This document shows, one piece after another, positions 24,842-35,374 of a stretch of DNA of 64,000 bases; within the stretch, counting starts at the first letter, position 1; the number at the start of each line of letters is the position of its first letter. The DNA is taken from positions 1,488,001 to 1,552,000 of the forward strand of contig WAID01000009.1 of assembly GCA_016584495.1 (NCBI GenBank), given 5' to 3'. The notes beneath the pieces were generated by a model, which was given only the letters and a program-made list of their open reading frames with translations, was not told where the DNA came from and did not search any database. The stretch is from Celoporthe dispersa (Eukaryota > Ascomycota > Sordariomycetes > Diaporthales > Cryphonectriaceae). The position numbers were made by a program, and so were the translations under genes.

Positions 24842-24844
<3 letters not shown>

Positions 24845-24888
<44 letters not shown>
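24845..24888. repeat. (CA)22 microsatellite
   Basis: Uninterrupted CA dinucleotide tract of 44 bases, about 250 bases past the stop of the type II membrane protein gene. Confidence 0.97.
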
Positions 24889-24889
<1 letters not shown>

Positions 24890-26943
24890 GACCAAGGCAT
24901 ATGTTCATGATATCTATATCAGTACTTATGTCTGTGAGCCCTTGGCCAAAGCGTAGCCTCATCCTTCCACTTCTACACATGCCGAGTCATGTCCTACTCC
25001 GCCCTGAAGCCATCAAACATATCAGCCTACTTATACCAGAGACCTGGACAAACTACGCGGCCGTCTCGCCTTCCTCCTGTTTCACACCCGGCAGTATCCC
25101 GTAGCAGCAGAGGCAGCTGATGTGTTTCCTAGGGACACACAGTAATTTGTATGCTTATGTAGGCTAAGGCTACGTCAAGAAAAAAAAAAGCCCTTTTTGA
25201 AAATGGAAATACTGCAAGACCGAGACTAGCAGGAGAATCATGAACCTTTTTTTTTGTTTTTTTTTTTTGGATAATATGGTTATACGAGTGGCGTTGACCG
25301 AGTTCACTCAAGTTGCAAATCAGCATGACCTTGCTTATATTGATATTTGGTTCTGTGTTCACCTTGAGATGAGACGTGGTGATGAAGCGATACCAGGTAG
25401 ATCAGCAGTCCTCGCTCTATCGCGAGATCGAGTGACGAGAAGAGAGACATGTAATCATGTGGTTGGTGCTGTTTTGGTAAATTTGAAGAGGATTTACACG
25501 ATGGATTCGTCGGAGTAATAGCTAACTTGCAGCTCCTCCCTTGAGCCCGGTGTATTCAGCCAGATCGACCGCTCATAATTAATTACGAGACGCCGAATGG
25601 TCATAGAGTTCTTTGGTGAAAGGAAGACCAAAACCGAATCCATGTGTTGGCCAAGTCAGACAATCCCCCCTGAGATAGAGGCGGTGAAGAAGCCTCCCCG
25701 GCCTGAGCCTAGGAGAGTGATGGGCTGTCTTTCCGGCTCATCGGTTCGACGCAGGACCGTCAAAGGCATTATCAATTGACATCCTGCTAGCCTACCACCG
25801 AGTCGACGTCTCATATGTAACTAAATCTTGTAATCACGGCTCCAGGTCGGAGACTTGAACCAAGAGAGACTCGACCCGACCCGATAATCCGGGGAAAGGC
25901 TCAAGAGGCTGAGACATGGTGAGACTAGGCTTCTGGCAATCATGATGTTTTGAGGCACGTAGATGACAAGACTAACACATTTGAAGGCACAGTAGTAGAA
26001 CAAGTAAGCACTATCTGGATGATTATTGATATTGGGGGAGGAAGAGGTTAATTTCTGCGATGCTTGCTTTGGCCCATCTGAAAGCTTAATCACATCCATG
26101 GAACTAACTCTTGTTTGGTGTCTAGAAAGAGATGATATCATATGGGTTGAAGTGGGTCTGTATAACGTTTCTATTGTGGAATCTACCGGCAGCCTCTGCG
26201 AGTAAGTACCAGTGAGCTTGAAAATGACTTTCAGGTTGTCGTGTGTGGTTTCTAAGCGCAGTACGTATGACGGCACAAGTCGTCGTAACTAGGTGCCCAG
26301 CCCGCCTTGCAGTGTGATCACTGGTGTAATAGTATAAGAGCTATATTTCCTTCTTCGAGGCCCGGCAGCCTCCAATGGAATTATCCCTCCGGCTAGAAAA
26401 AGGACTCTCATCCTTGGATCTGCAAAAAAACACCAAAAAACCCGACTATACGGCCCGCAAAAGATTCTTATTCGCTCAACCAGAGCAAAGACAAGCCACG
26501 GGGACCAGCGTTTTCTGACCGGCTTGGAACTGGCGGCGTCGTGCTAGTAACACATATCGTGATAGACTCTCATACAAGCTCACGGAGTATCGGTTCGAAG
26601 AGAACTAGGCAATAATTGCCTCTCTCAGCTGCTAACCTCCCGTCTTCTGGTTGGTCAATCAGGCCCCGAGGCTGAGCCACTTGCATAGACATGACACATA
26701 TTTTCTCCTTCTCCTCCCCGAAAACATGAGCCAGCAAGGTACGGATCTCGAGCCGACATACTTGATAGGCTGGATGTCTTGAAGGTCTACGAGAATCATG
26801 ATTTGGTCGCTGAGAGAGCCACCCTCCGCCTCATCGGAAGTCCTGTGGTGATGGAACCACCTGGAGAGGTGCCTAAACTCCGGTCTGGATTATGACGAGC
26901 AGAAGAGGAGGATCTCTCTGCTTCTCAGGACGGCCCAGAAAAG

Positions 26944-26949
26944 TATAAA
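26944..26949 (+). promoter_or_regulatory. TATA box of the cystine-knot peptide gene
   Basis: A consensus TATAAA lies 135 bases before the ATG at 27084, with a CA/CT-rich leader between, as in highly expressed fungal secreted-peptide genes. Assigned by position and sequence only. Confidence 0.5.
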
Positions 26950-27083
26950 GAGGGCCTCGTGGTCCTCTCCAGAATAATCTCTTTGGCTTGCTTCGACATC
27001 CTCATCATCCACAGCACCAAGAACCAAAACCCCCATCATCACCTTTTAAAACAACTCAAAATCCCCACCCCTTTCTTCCCAAA

Positions 27084-27239
27084 ATGAAGCTGTACGCCAT
27101 CGTCTCCGCCATCTTCCTCCTCGCCAGCGCGACCAGTGCTTGCCGCCACAATGGAAACACGTGCAACCCCGCCATTCAAGATTCTAAATGCTGCCCGGGC
27201 CACCACTGTGTCGATGGCATCTGCCACCCAAAGAACTAA
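27084..27239 (+). CDS. Small secreted cystine-knot (knottin-like) peptide
   Basis: A 51-residue protein: a classical signal peptide (MKLYAIVSAIFLLASATSA) followed by a mature peptide of about 32 residues with six cysteines spaced C-x6-C-x8-CC-x4-C-x4-C. That is the inhibitor-cystine-knot arrangement and predicts three disulfides in an extracellular peptide. Knottin-like secreted peptides in fungi include candidate effectors and defence-type or protease-inhibitor-type peptides. Nothing in the sequence tells which applies here. The ATG context (CCCAAAATGA) and an upstream TATA box support expression. No intron is needed. It has no visible partner gene. Confidence 0.78.
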   Translation: MKLYAIVSAIFLLASATSACRHNGNTCNPAIQDSKCCPGHHCVDGICHPKN

Positions 27240-27706
27240 ATAGTAAGGTTTTCCGGCTTCTCATCTACCGCCTTGAAATTTTCCCCTTCCTCGTTTGCTC
27301 ATCAGAGACATTAAATACAGAATCTTTCCTTGGGTACCAACCAGCCGCACGAAAAAGAGAGAAAGGACTGGCTGGTGAAAAAGAGGAGGATATGCGAGCC
27401 CTGGCCGTTGTATGGAGTTCCCTTCTTGCGCGCGGGAGGGTTTCAGCTCGGCCGGCCTAGGAATGGACTGCTTGAGCAATGTTTGTTTGTATATGAGAGA
27501 CAGACAATATGAGGACTAGTACTAGTAACCCAGACACTCGTTACCGATATTTTTTCTGCTTCTTTGCTATGCATGTGAAGTAAGTATTAGTGGCCATCTA
27601 CCCTGTGAAATGTGTATTGACGCTGAACGCGATGCTCTGTCTACCGCTGCTCTCTAAGTAGCGACAATGCTGCTCTGGTATACAAAGGAACAGTAGCAGC
27701 AATCTA
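27240..27706. other. Intergenic, convergent 3' ends
   Basis: 3' untranslated sequence shared by the knottin gene (+) and the amine oxidase gene (-). No gene seen. Confidence 0.4.
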
Positions 27707-30304
27707 TTAAGGAATCCAGAGGCCTGCCGCGCTACCATTCAACCCGAGATCACTCACCCTGATCTCCTTACTCTCATACTGTCTTGCCAGATCCGGCTCC
27801 AAGGCCTCAAGAGGCACCTGAACCCCCTTCTTATACGGCGTCCCAAAATAATTCACTCCCTCATGCCGCCTGTACCCGTCTCCTCCTCGCCTCTCGCGGC
27901 TCTTTAGGTCTTCTTCCTGTGCAGGCCAGGACTTGCCCGGCTCCCGCTGCCCTTCGTCCCCTCCTCCCTCGCTCGGGTCAGGAAAGCCGGCAAAGCCACC
28001 GCTCTTGTCACCCTTGAGCTGCAGCCTGACGCCCTGGACGCTCTCGCGGCTGGGGTCGCGGTCTGCAAAGTTGTGAGGCACAAACATGACGGCCGAGGCA
28101 CTGGTGTGCATCAGGGTGTTGGGGATGTCGCCCGAGTGGGGGACGTGGTGGCTGCCGACGTTGAAGTAGAGGACGAGGTCACCATCGTTCTCGTCGTCGT
28201 CGCCATCGTTATTGTTGTTGTCGTCGCGCCGTAGAGGCTCAGAGTCGGCCAGCTTCGTAAAGTCGATGATGGGGTGGAGGGTGTCGAGGTAGTTGAGCGG
28301 ATCCGCGGCGCGCGGCTCCTCATCCTTGCGCCGGAGGACCCAGACGTCCCTCTCAGCCCACCTCGCACTGCTCCCCATCGAGGTCGAGTTCGTGACGGTC
28401 AGGTGGGGCGTGTTGCCCATGCCCGTGCCGGAGACAATGCGGTACCCTCGCCTCTCGCCCCATGCGTTCTTCTTGTCGGCCGAGTAGACAACATAAAACT
28501 CGCCCGAGTTTTTGGGCCAGTCGAGGCCCGTCTCGTGGGTTACGGGGTACTCTCTGAGGTGCATCGTGTGGCGCTCCTTGACGTAGGGTTGGTCCCAGGG
28601 GTAGCTGATGACGGTGGGCTCGACGGCCAGGCGGACCATATCGTTGCTCGCGCCTGCGACGTCGAGGTCCGCCTTGAAGCTGATGACGTGGTCGTGCAGG
28701 GACGAGGAGAGGGCGTCGTGGACGCGGTGGCCGTACTCGTCATTATTCTTGAAAGGGTTGTTGGCAAAAAAGGCGCCGTAGATGTAACCTGAGGCGCGGA
28801 CCTTGACCTCGATGGCTCCGTCCAGGTAGAAGTTGTAGTCGATGGTGTAGTCGTAGTTCCCCACCGTCGAGACAGAACGAAGCGTCAGGAAAGTGTTCCT
28901 CGAGGCCGTGACGGAGTGCCGGGCCGTGTGGCGGGCGAGGAGATAGTCTGAGGTGAACTCGAACAGACAAATGTTGTTGGCCAGCCTCTCCGTCCGGCCG
29001 CTGCGGTGAAGCTCCGAGCCGAGATAGTCTGCATAGGCAGGACAGTCGTAGCCCGGCACCAGCTCGAAGGCGTTGGTGCCCATCCCGAAGAAGGTGTCGA
29101 GGAACTCCTGGCCGCCTGCCATGGGATCATCACCCGCATAGTGGGCCAGGGCCTCCTGCAGGCTGAGCTCGTACATGACACGCTCCCCCTTGAACCGGAT
29201 ATCAAAGAGGCTTACGCCTGTGGCCTGCGTGCTGGTGAAGTAGAACTCGAAGCCAAACCACGACACGAACCTTTCCGCCCTGTCCAGCCTGTAACGAGGG
29301 CCCAGGGGCTGAATCGAGACGGGAGGAGGCAGCTCGCGGCCCTCGGGGTGAGAATCAAAGTCTTCTGTGTCCGTCCAGGACCCATCGACGTTGGGCTCTG
29401 TGCGCAGGAACCCGCCGGTATTGTCTGGGTCCTCCAACGCGCTGCGCAGGTGGTCCACATCGTCAAACATCTGGCCGTTGTACCACCACTCGCCCACCTT
29501 CCACTCACTGATCTCTCTACTGGCGTCGACTCTCGCGTAGATGCCCTGCGGGAGCAGAGTGCGGCCAGAACTGCCCATACCAGGCCTGAAGAACTGGATC
29601 CATCCCACGACGAGGTCCGCCTCGAGACGCGTGAACCGTGTGTAAGCCTGCAGCCCGTCCGGGTCGAACGGATCCTCCCTATTGACCTTGGCCCCGAGCA
29701 GCTCCGTTGTGATGTCCGAGACGCTGTCTGCCAGGTCTGTGGCGAACTCGGCGCTGCCTACAAAGTCTGCCATCAGGTTGGGCACCGAGCTGCGGCCGTC
29801 GTTGAACGGGTAGGTCAGGAGCTCGGCCCTGGTCTCCGCCGAGACGGGGAGTGGCCCGACGGCATAGTATGTTAGAAAGGGGCCATCGTCCGTGTGGTGG
29901 GAGAGGACGACCTTGGCCCACCGGGCTGGCCTATGGGTTCCTTTTTGGAAGAGATACGGCACGGCCTGCGACTTGTTGGGCTGTAGGATCTCTATGGTGA
30001 CGATGAAGTTGTCCGTGCCGGACCTGGGTGTTTTTGTGATGTTGAGGTCTGCCCATTCCCGAGCTAGGAAATTGTATACGTCCTCGGCTTCGTGGGCCTT
30101 GAGCTCAGACCAGATGTTGGGTTTGGGTGCTTGAAAGTGCTGGTGGTGGTGGTGGTGGTGTTTTGATGCTGCTGCTGCTGGCTCAGTGCCTTCGCCGATG
30201 TGGGGTGTGCGGTGCCAGTCTGGGAGGAAGAGGAGATAGCCCGTGATAAGGACGAAGATGGTGGCAGTGAGGATGAGGGGAATCCTCCGCCTGCGTTGCT
30301 CCAT
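27707..30304 (-). CDS. Membrane-anchored copper amine oxidase
   Basis: Single-exon gene for an 865-aa quinoprotein that oxidises primary amines to aldehydes with release of ammonia and hydrogen peroxide. I chose the ATG at 30304 (MEQRRRRIPLILTATIF), which gives a basic N-terminus followed by one transmembrane helix, so the enzyme is a type II protein of the secretory pathway or cell surface. A His tract follows (about residues 48-53). The topaquinone precursor is Tyr484 in the signature VGNYDY. Copper ligands are His537 and His539 in LHDHVISF, and one of the His residues at 719-720 in SHHVP. The expected catalytic-base block is present (FLDTFFGMG) before the Cys pair region GYDCP. A long acidic, Asn/Asp-rich insert lies just before the third ligand. 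The frame is uninterrupted. The amine substrate is not determinable. Confidence 0.9.
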   Translation of the reverse strand: MEQRRRRIPLILTATIFVLITGYLLFLPDWHRTPHIGEGTEPAAAASKHHHHHHQHFQAPKPNIWSELKAHEAEDVYNFLAREWADLNITKTPRSGTDNFIVTIEILQPNKSQAVPYLFQKGTHRPARWAKVVLSHHTDDGPFLTYYAVGPLPVSAETRAELLTYPFNDGRSSVPNLMADFVGSAEFATDLADSVSDITTELLGAKVNREDPFDPDGLQAYTRFTRLEADLVVGWIQFFRPGMGSSGRTLLPQGIYARVDASREISEWKVGEWWYNGQMFDDVDHLRSALEDPDNTGGFLRTEPNVDGSWTDTEDFDSHPEGRELPPPVSIQPLGPRYRLDRAERFVSWFGFEFYFTSTQATGVSLFDIRFKGERVMYELSLQEALAHYAGDDPMAGGQEFLDTFFGMGTNAFELVPGYDCPAYADYLGSELHRSGRTERLANNICLFEFTSDYLLARHTARHSVTASRNTFLTLRSVSTVGNYDYTIDYNFYLDGAIEVKVRASGYIYGAFFANNPFKNNDEYGHRVHDALSSSLHDHVISFKADLDVAGASNDMVRLAVEPTVISYPWDQPYVKERHTMHLREYPVTHETGLDWPKNSGEFYVVYSADKKNAWGERRGYRIVSGTGMGNTPHLTVTNSTSMGSSARWAERDVWVLRRKDEEPRAADPLNYLDTLHPIIDFTKLADSEPLRRDDNNNNDGDDDENDGDLVLYFNVGSHHVPHSGDIPNTLMHTSASAVMFVPHNFADRDPSRESVQGVRLQLKGDKSGGFAGFPDPSEGGGDEGQREPGKSWPAQEEDLKSRERRGGDGYRRHEGVNYFGTPYKKGVQVPLEALEPDLARQYESKEIRVSDLGLNGSAAGLWIP

Positions 30305-31497
30305 GATAGTGGAAGAATGAAAAGGAGAGGAGGGGGAAAAAAGGGTTCCTATGTAGAGAGAAAACAAGATGGTGACAGAGAAGAGCAAAGAAGAAAGGAG
30401 GAAAGAGGATATGAAAGAGAAAGGTAATCAATGGTTAGATCGCTTCGTGATGCTCTCTAGGCGGCATGATTTTCCTCCGCCCGCACATTTGTCCGATCTG
30501 ATAAGCAACAATACAACTACTGGAGGAGGAGCCCATATGTAAGGCCCACACTGCATGCGCGGAGAGACTTCCGAGGTAGAGCAGGTGCTTAGCATATCTA
30601 AGGTGCTTCTACTCCTTTGGTATTATTCTATGATAACCCTCAAAAGCTTGCCATTTGGGTGTCTCACTAGACTGCAGCCACGTGGGTGGGTGCTTTGCCG
30701 ATTGGATGTCCGTGCCAGTGGAATATTCCCGGCCCAGATCTCTCGGGCTACTTATCTACACCAGCTTATCCGGATGGAGGAAAGTAAGTCATCCATATTT
30801 TGGCTACTAGATGTATTGCAATGACTTGCAAACTCTTTTATTGTGTTGTGTATTAACGCATTTGCGCCTAATACTGTTTATGTCTATCCTCCGCCGATGT
30901 GTCAGTTGTGTGGTTCTCTAATGCTTTGTTGCTATTCTTGTCTGACCAATTTGGATGACATGATGCTCGATTGGAGATTATAGGATTTCATGACGGATAG
31001 TCCTCATTTATACGATCAGTCAGATTAGTATCTTAGAAAGAAACAAGAATAAACTGTCGAGGGGGGCTAGCTTCTTTTTTATTGTTTTTTTTTTTATTTA
31101 TTCACAACAGTGCCGAGTAACTAATTGCTCTGAATCGATGGCATTAATTATATACTCTGACAATCCCCGTCTTCTCTTTCCCACTTTCGATGAATGCACC
31201 GTGGCGCCTATTATTATTGGTCGAACGCAAGATCGATCACGCTTGTTTCCTTGCAAAGGTTGTGAACATCACGTGAATGCTTATTTACCTGCCTAGACCT
31301 CTGCTTACTTCTGGGGGCCCCCTCTCAAGTGTACAGCGTCCATTTATGAAGCCTTGACACCTGTCAATGATCACACCCATCTTCAGCTATATCTTTTCTG
31401 ATGGCGGTCTTCGGTACCAAGACTACCCACTCTAAAGACTCCAGCGATAACGTTCACTTTGTGTATACCTGCTACTTAGATTACCATTACACACAAC
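30305..31497. other. Divergent intergenic region
   Basis: Upstream of both the amine oxidase gene (-) and the HET gene (+). AT-rich with T runs near 31074-31100. No gene or RNA seen. Confidence 0.4.
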
Positions 31498-33285
31498 ATG
31501 TCTTTCCCTGCAGACCGTATCATGGCATGGCGCGAAGCGCTCAAGAAGGAGCCGATCAGCCTGAGCTCCTCCAGCTCCCTTGCCCGGCCGTACGCCGAGA
31601 AATGGCAGACACTGGGGCCAGAGTGGCCGAGACGCCTGCTGCACATCCCAAGTATGACATCTGTTGAACGACAGCACGGGGACATGTATAGAGGCGTGCG
31701 TCGGCCAGAATATAATATTCTTAGCTATACATGGGGTCGATGGGAGGTCAAGGGCAACGTCCCAGCGCAGGAGCGCCTGAATATCTCGGGAGTCAGCTGG
31801 ACGATCCCGGCGGTCACCTCCTTCACAGCCGACGAGTTCCGACGGGTGATCTTGAAACTGGGCGAGACGGCTTCGTTCGCCTGGGTCGACATCGCTTGCA
31901 TCGACCAGGAAAACTATGCGGTCAAGATGGATGAAGTCGGAAGGCAGGCCGGCATTTTCGCCAATGCTCACGGGGCCTACATCTGGCTGTGGCAACTGGA
32001 TATGGCGTCGCTGGAATCCAGCATCCTCACCATTCTCAAGGATCGAGTGGTGATCCCGGACACCTCCCCAGGTGGCCGTGATATCCTGACCGTGATGGAG
32101 GACATCAAACGCGCGGTGGATTTGATCTTCGGGGAACATTGGTTCTCCTCGCTCTGGACGCTCCAGGAGGGCGTTCTGCGACAGGACGCGCTGTTCGTGT
32201 CGCGAGATGGCCAGCTTCTCAAAGACCTGGTCGACAAAGCACGAGATCCAGCCCGGCTTCCGGGACACCAGATTAGCCATGGATATCGAGAATCGCCACA
32301 TCACAACCCAGGAGCGCTCACCTATCTCACCGAGAAGACATACGCCCTATATTCCCAGCTGACTAGAGCCTCGCATAGGTTCCAAAATCCAGAATTGAGT
32401 GCGCTACGGGATCACATTGCGCACCGCATCGAACGAGCAGGCTATTCCTCCGTCCCCACATCCAACCCGAACGTTCAATACTCCGCTGCGGGGCATCGAC
32501 AGACTATGAACGAACTCGACCGCGTATACGGAATTATCGCAATCTACGGCCTCAGGGTCGGTGCGACGGCTCCTGGCGCGGACCAGTCAAGGCGGTATAC
32601 TCTCGCAGAGCTCCAGGACGAATTTGCGGCAGCCCTAAACGCATACTCTCCCCTCCTCGGACAGATGTTTGTCCACACTCGTCCGCCGCAGCCAGGGAAG
32701 ACATGGCAGATCACACAAGACTCAAGAGTCCCTTTGTCGACCCTCGCCAACTATTTGCACCATTATCCCGATAGTGGCTGCACTATATCATATAATCCTG
32801 GAAATACCTTTGGCGCGCGTATCAGCGGATACATCACCCCGCTGACGTCTCTGCTTGCCTACTGGAGAGCCTGCGAAGGACCGGAGTCTTTACCTCCAGG
32901 AGGCATGCACGATATTGGTTTTCAGCTGGATGACTACCTGTCCTCGGACTATAGACAGATCCCCAAACCCGATGAGTTTCTGAACTGGAAAGGCCCTGCA
33001 GACGACCTGGGACCTCATATATTGAGGATGGTATACAAGACAGGTACCGCCCTGCTGGACGTCTTCGGAGCGGACAATGTCTCGGTTCTGCGATTAGGCA
33101 AGAGAGAGGGAGCGAGGTTTGACCACCCGCGACGCTATGGTCTGCTTTTGTTCCATCACCAAAGGAACTGGGAATCTTGTCGACGGCTTGGGATCTGCCT
33201 ATGGCCTAAGCACCCCTGGAACAATGCAAAAGTTGAAGAGCAACAAGCACTACAATGGAAGCTGTATAAGGGCACTATACAATGA
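31498..33285 (+). CDS. HET-domain protein (heterokaryon-incompatibility family)
   Basis: Intronless gene for a 595-aa cytoplasmic protein. The HET domain covers about residues 75-240 and shows the three family blocks. Block A is YNILSYTWGRW, block B is FAWVDIACIDQENYAVKMDE with the following ANAHGAYIWL, and block C is WFSSLWTLQE. HET domains in fungi trigger regulated cell death in vegetative incompatibility. The C-terminal 350 residues have no domain I recognise, although the arrangement is common for stand-alone HET proteins. No N-terminal NLR, PNP or patatin partner domain is present, and neighbours (amine oxidase, HSL hydrolase) give no clear functional link. The frame is complete, so the gene is probably functional. 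Confidence 0.85.
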   Translation: MSFPADRIMAWREALKKEPISLSSSSSLARPYAEKWQTLGPEWPRRLLHIPSMTSVERQHGDMYRGVRRPEYNILSYTWGRWEVKGNVPAQERLNISGVSWTIPAVTSFTADEFRRVILKLGETASFAWVDIACIDQENYAVKMDEVGRQAGIFANAHGAYIWLWQLDMASLESSILTILKDRVVIPDTSPGGRDILTVMEDIKRAVDLIFGEHWFSSLWTLQEGVLRQDALFVSRDGQLLKDLVDKARDPARLPGHQISHGYRESPHHNPGALTYLTEKTYALYSQLTRASHRFQNPELSALRDHIAHRIERAGYSSVPTSNPNVQYSAAGHRQTMNELDRVYGIIAIYGLRVGATAPGADQSRRYTLAELQDEFAAALNAYSPLLGQMFVHTRPPQPGKTWQITQDSRVPLSTLANYLHHYPDSGCTISYNPGNTFGARISGYITPLTSLLAYWRACEGPESLPPGGMHDIGFQLDDYLSSDYRQIPKPDEFLNWKGPADDLGPHILRMVYKTGTALLDVFGADNVSVLRLGKREGARFDHPRRYGLLLFHHQRNWESCRRLGICLWPKHPWNNAKVEEQQALQWKLYKGTIQ

Positions 33286-34411
33286 GCCCGTTAATACAGC
33301 CGGCATCGTTCATTATGAGAATTGATAGATTTGCGCAGATTGATCCGCAATAACCTGTTGAAAGTAGGGTATGGAATAGCGTGGACATTAAACCTGGAAT
33401 GAATTGGAATTGTAGCAAACCTGTAGATCGGAACAGGACCTCCTCATAACAGCCTTTTTTTTTTCTTTTTTTTTTTTTTTTGAGATTATCTCGGCTGACA
33501 GTGTGGAAAAGAAAAAAAAAACTATTGGCGCTCTTGACTGGCAGACCTCTATATTCACCCGCTCACCTCTGCGATTCCGGTTTAGCCAACATCATAGCCA
33601 AATAATGACCGTTTAGTCATGTCGTGTCCTGCCTTTAAGAGGCTCGCAGGTGCCAGCAGTCTCGCATTGGTTGTAATGTATGTATACTAAAGCTCAATTT
33701 GCCCAAAACTCTGGTCTAGTAGAGGGAACTCTCTGACCGTGCAAAGAACGCTCAGGGTGCAGAGTGGTGCGTAAGCCACATCCCTAACTGCGTTTTGTTG
33801 TTCCCTATTAGCAGCTCGACACTGGGATCTTCTGACGGGCGCTGATGAATTATCAGCCGCAGCACCGAGCCCCCGACCTTCTGCCATCTTGTCTGCAACT
33901 GCTATCAGCTAGCAAATGAATCTGCATCTGGGTGTATGCCAACAGAGGCGACCCTCTTACGTTATCTCACTGTATGTAGAGACTGGCTGTCTTATTACTT
34001 CGTAGGCGAAGATAGTAAACAGCATGGGCTCATCCCCCTATATCAAGACAAAACTATTTAAAGTTGCCTATCTTTAGGTAGCACATACTCTCGCTGGCAT
34101 GTTTATATTTAAATTGCCTCTGCTCTACTAGCAGATTCTTATATTGTAAAATCAAGGCAAGTGTTTAGAAATTCATTACTCTTATCGCTTTTTTTCATTA
34201 TATATAACAGCATGAATCAAGAACTTGATACTTGCATCTTATTTATTTTTTTTTAAAAAAAAAGGTGGTATTTCCCGGGACAATAGTGATTTAATTAATT
34301 AGTTACATTCTTCTCAAGCCAAGTAATGGAGTCGTCTTGTTACGATACAAGCAAATCTGCATTTTGAGTTGAGGCAATCAATTTTTCGTCCAGTTTGGCT
34401 GAAAGAAATGC
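33286..34411. other. AT-rich intergenic region
   Basis: Convergent 3' ends with long T runs (33453-33481, 34241-34265) and strongly AT-rich sequence. No gene seen. Confidence 0.45.
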
Positions 34412-35374
34412 CTAGATACTTAAAACCGCATTCAATCTGTTTTCGAAAGCCCGCCGAGCAATCTTGGAAGTTGGTGCAAAGATATGAAACGCATGTGGCA
34501 CACCCTCATATAAATGGAATTCAACAGGGACACCGGCCTTGACAAATTTCCGCACGTACTCGAGCCCTTCGTAGAGGAAGTTGTCCAGTTGTCCCACATC
34601 GATATACATGGGCGGGAGGCCTTTTACATCCTCCTCGCTGATCCGAGCCGCAGCCGCATACGGCGGCACCCTGTCAGATCTGTGCAGAGCCCCGAGGTAC
34701 GACGCCCAGCTGGTGACCCTATCGACCATACCGAAGACGTCGCGTCCTCCGGTGTGGTCCGTCTCCGTTCGGTCGTCTATCATGGGGTAAATCAAGATTT
34801 GCCTGGCGAGAGGCGGCGAGAAGCCCCGATCCCGCGCCACTACCGCAAGGGCGGCGGCGAGGCCCCCGCCGGCGCTCTCGCCAAAGAGGGCGATGCGTCT
34901 CGGGTCGATGCCTAGCTCGGCCGCGCTGGACCGGATCCACACGAGCGCCGCCCAGCAGTCTTCGAGGGGTGTGGGAAAGGGGTTCTCCGGGGCCAGGCGA
35001 TAGTCGACGGACAAGATCTCGGCTCCCTCCAAGACGTAGGGCACCAGGTCGGGCGTGATATCTGCGGCGCTCACGGTGTTGTACCCGCCACCGTGGATGT
35101 GCACGACGGCCGGGCCGGGGATGGACGGCGAGCCTGTGGGGCCCTTCTTGCGGTAATGGTAGATGGGAACCTCGTGGCCGTCCTGGCTACGAGCGTGTCG
35201 GATGGTCTGCTCAATATTCTCCGGAAGCGTAAAGGCATCGGCTCTGCGCATGGCCTTGATCTTCTTCCTCCGGCCCTCAACGTCATGAAGTGGAAGAGAC
35301 TCGCGCGCCTCCGGACTCTCCAGAACCGGCCTCGCGAGCTCATACCACTCAGGATCGTATTTCAGCTCGGACAT
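34412..35374 (-). CDS. Alpha/beta hydrolase, hormone-sensitive-lipase family esterase
   Basis: Intronless gene for a 320-aa cytosolic-type esterase or lipase. I chose the ATG at 35374 (MSELKYDPEWYELARPVL) over an upstream non-ATG extension because it matches the usual family N-terminus and length. The oxyanion hole is HIHGGGYN, the nucleophile Ser lies in FGESAGGG, the catalytic Asp is in a DVGQLDNF-type block, and the His is in EGVPHAFH. These are the hallmarks of the Abhydrolase_3 / bacterial-plant HSL group, which hydrolyses short-chain acyl esters. No signal peptide is visible. It is transcribed divergently from the CLN3 gene. The substrate is unknown. Confidence 0.88.
   Translation of the reverse strand: MSELKYDPEWYELARPVLESPEARESLPLHDVEGRRKKIKAMRRADAFTLPENIEQTIRHARSQDGHEVPIYHYRKKGPTGSPSIPGPAVVHIHGGGYNTVSAADITPDLVPYVLEGAEILSVDYRLAPENPFPTPLEDCWAALVWIRSSAAELGIDPRRIALFGESAGGGLAAALAVVARDRGFSPPLARQILIYPMIDDRTETDHTGGRDVFGMVDRVTSWASYLGALHRSDRVPPYAAAARISEEDVKGLPPMYIDVGQLDNFLYEGLEYVRKFVKAGVPVEFHLYEGVPHAFHIFAPTSKIARRAFENRLNAVLSI

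Larger units (their letters stand above)
24592..27083. other. Intergenic with microsatellite
   Basis: About 2.5 kb without a supportable gene. The 5' part is G- and T-run-rich 3' untranslated sequence and includes a CA microsatellite. The remainder is unstructured and moderately AT-rich up to the promoter of the cystine-knot peptide gene. Confidence 0.35.

Noticed and set aside
25845..25880. tRNA-like GGTTCAAGT box on the minus strand
   Set aside because: The flanking bases cannot form a T stem and no acceptor, D or anticodon arms are present at the right distances. A similar box near 59570 fails in the same way.
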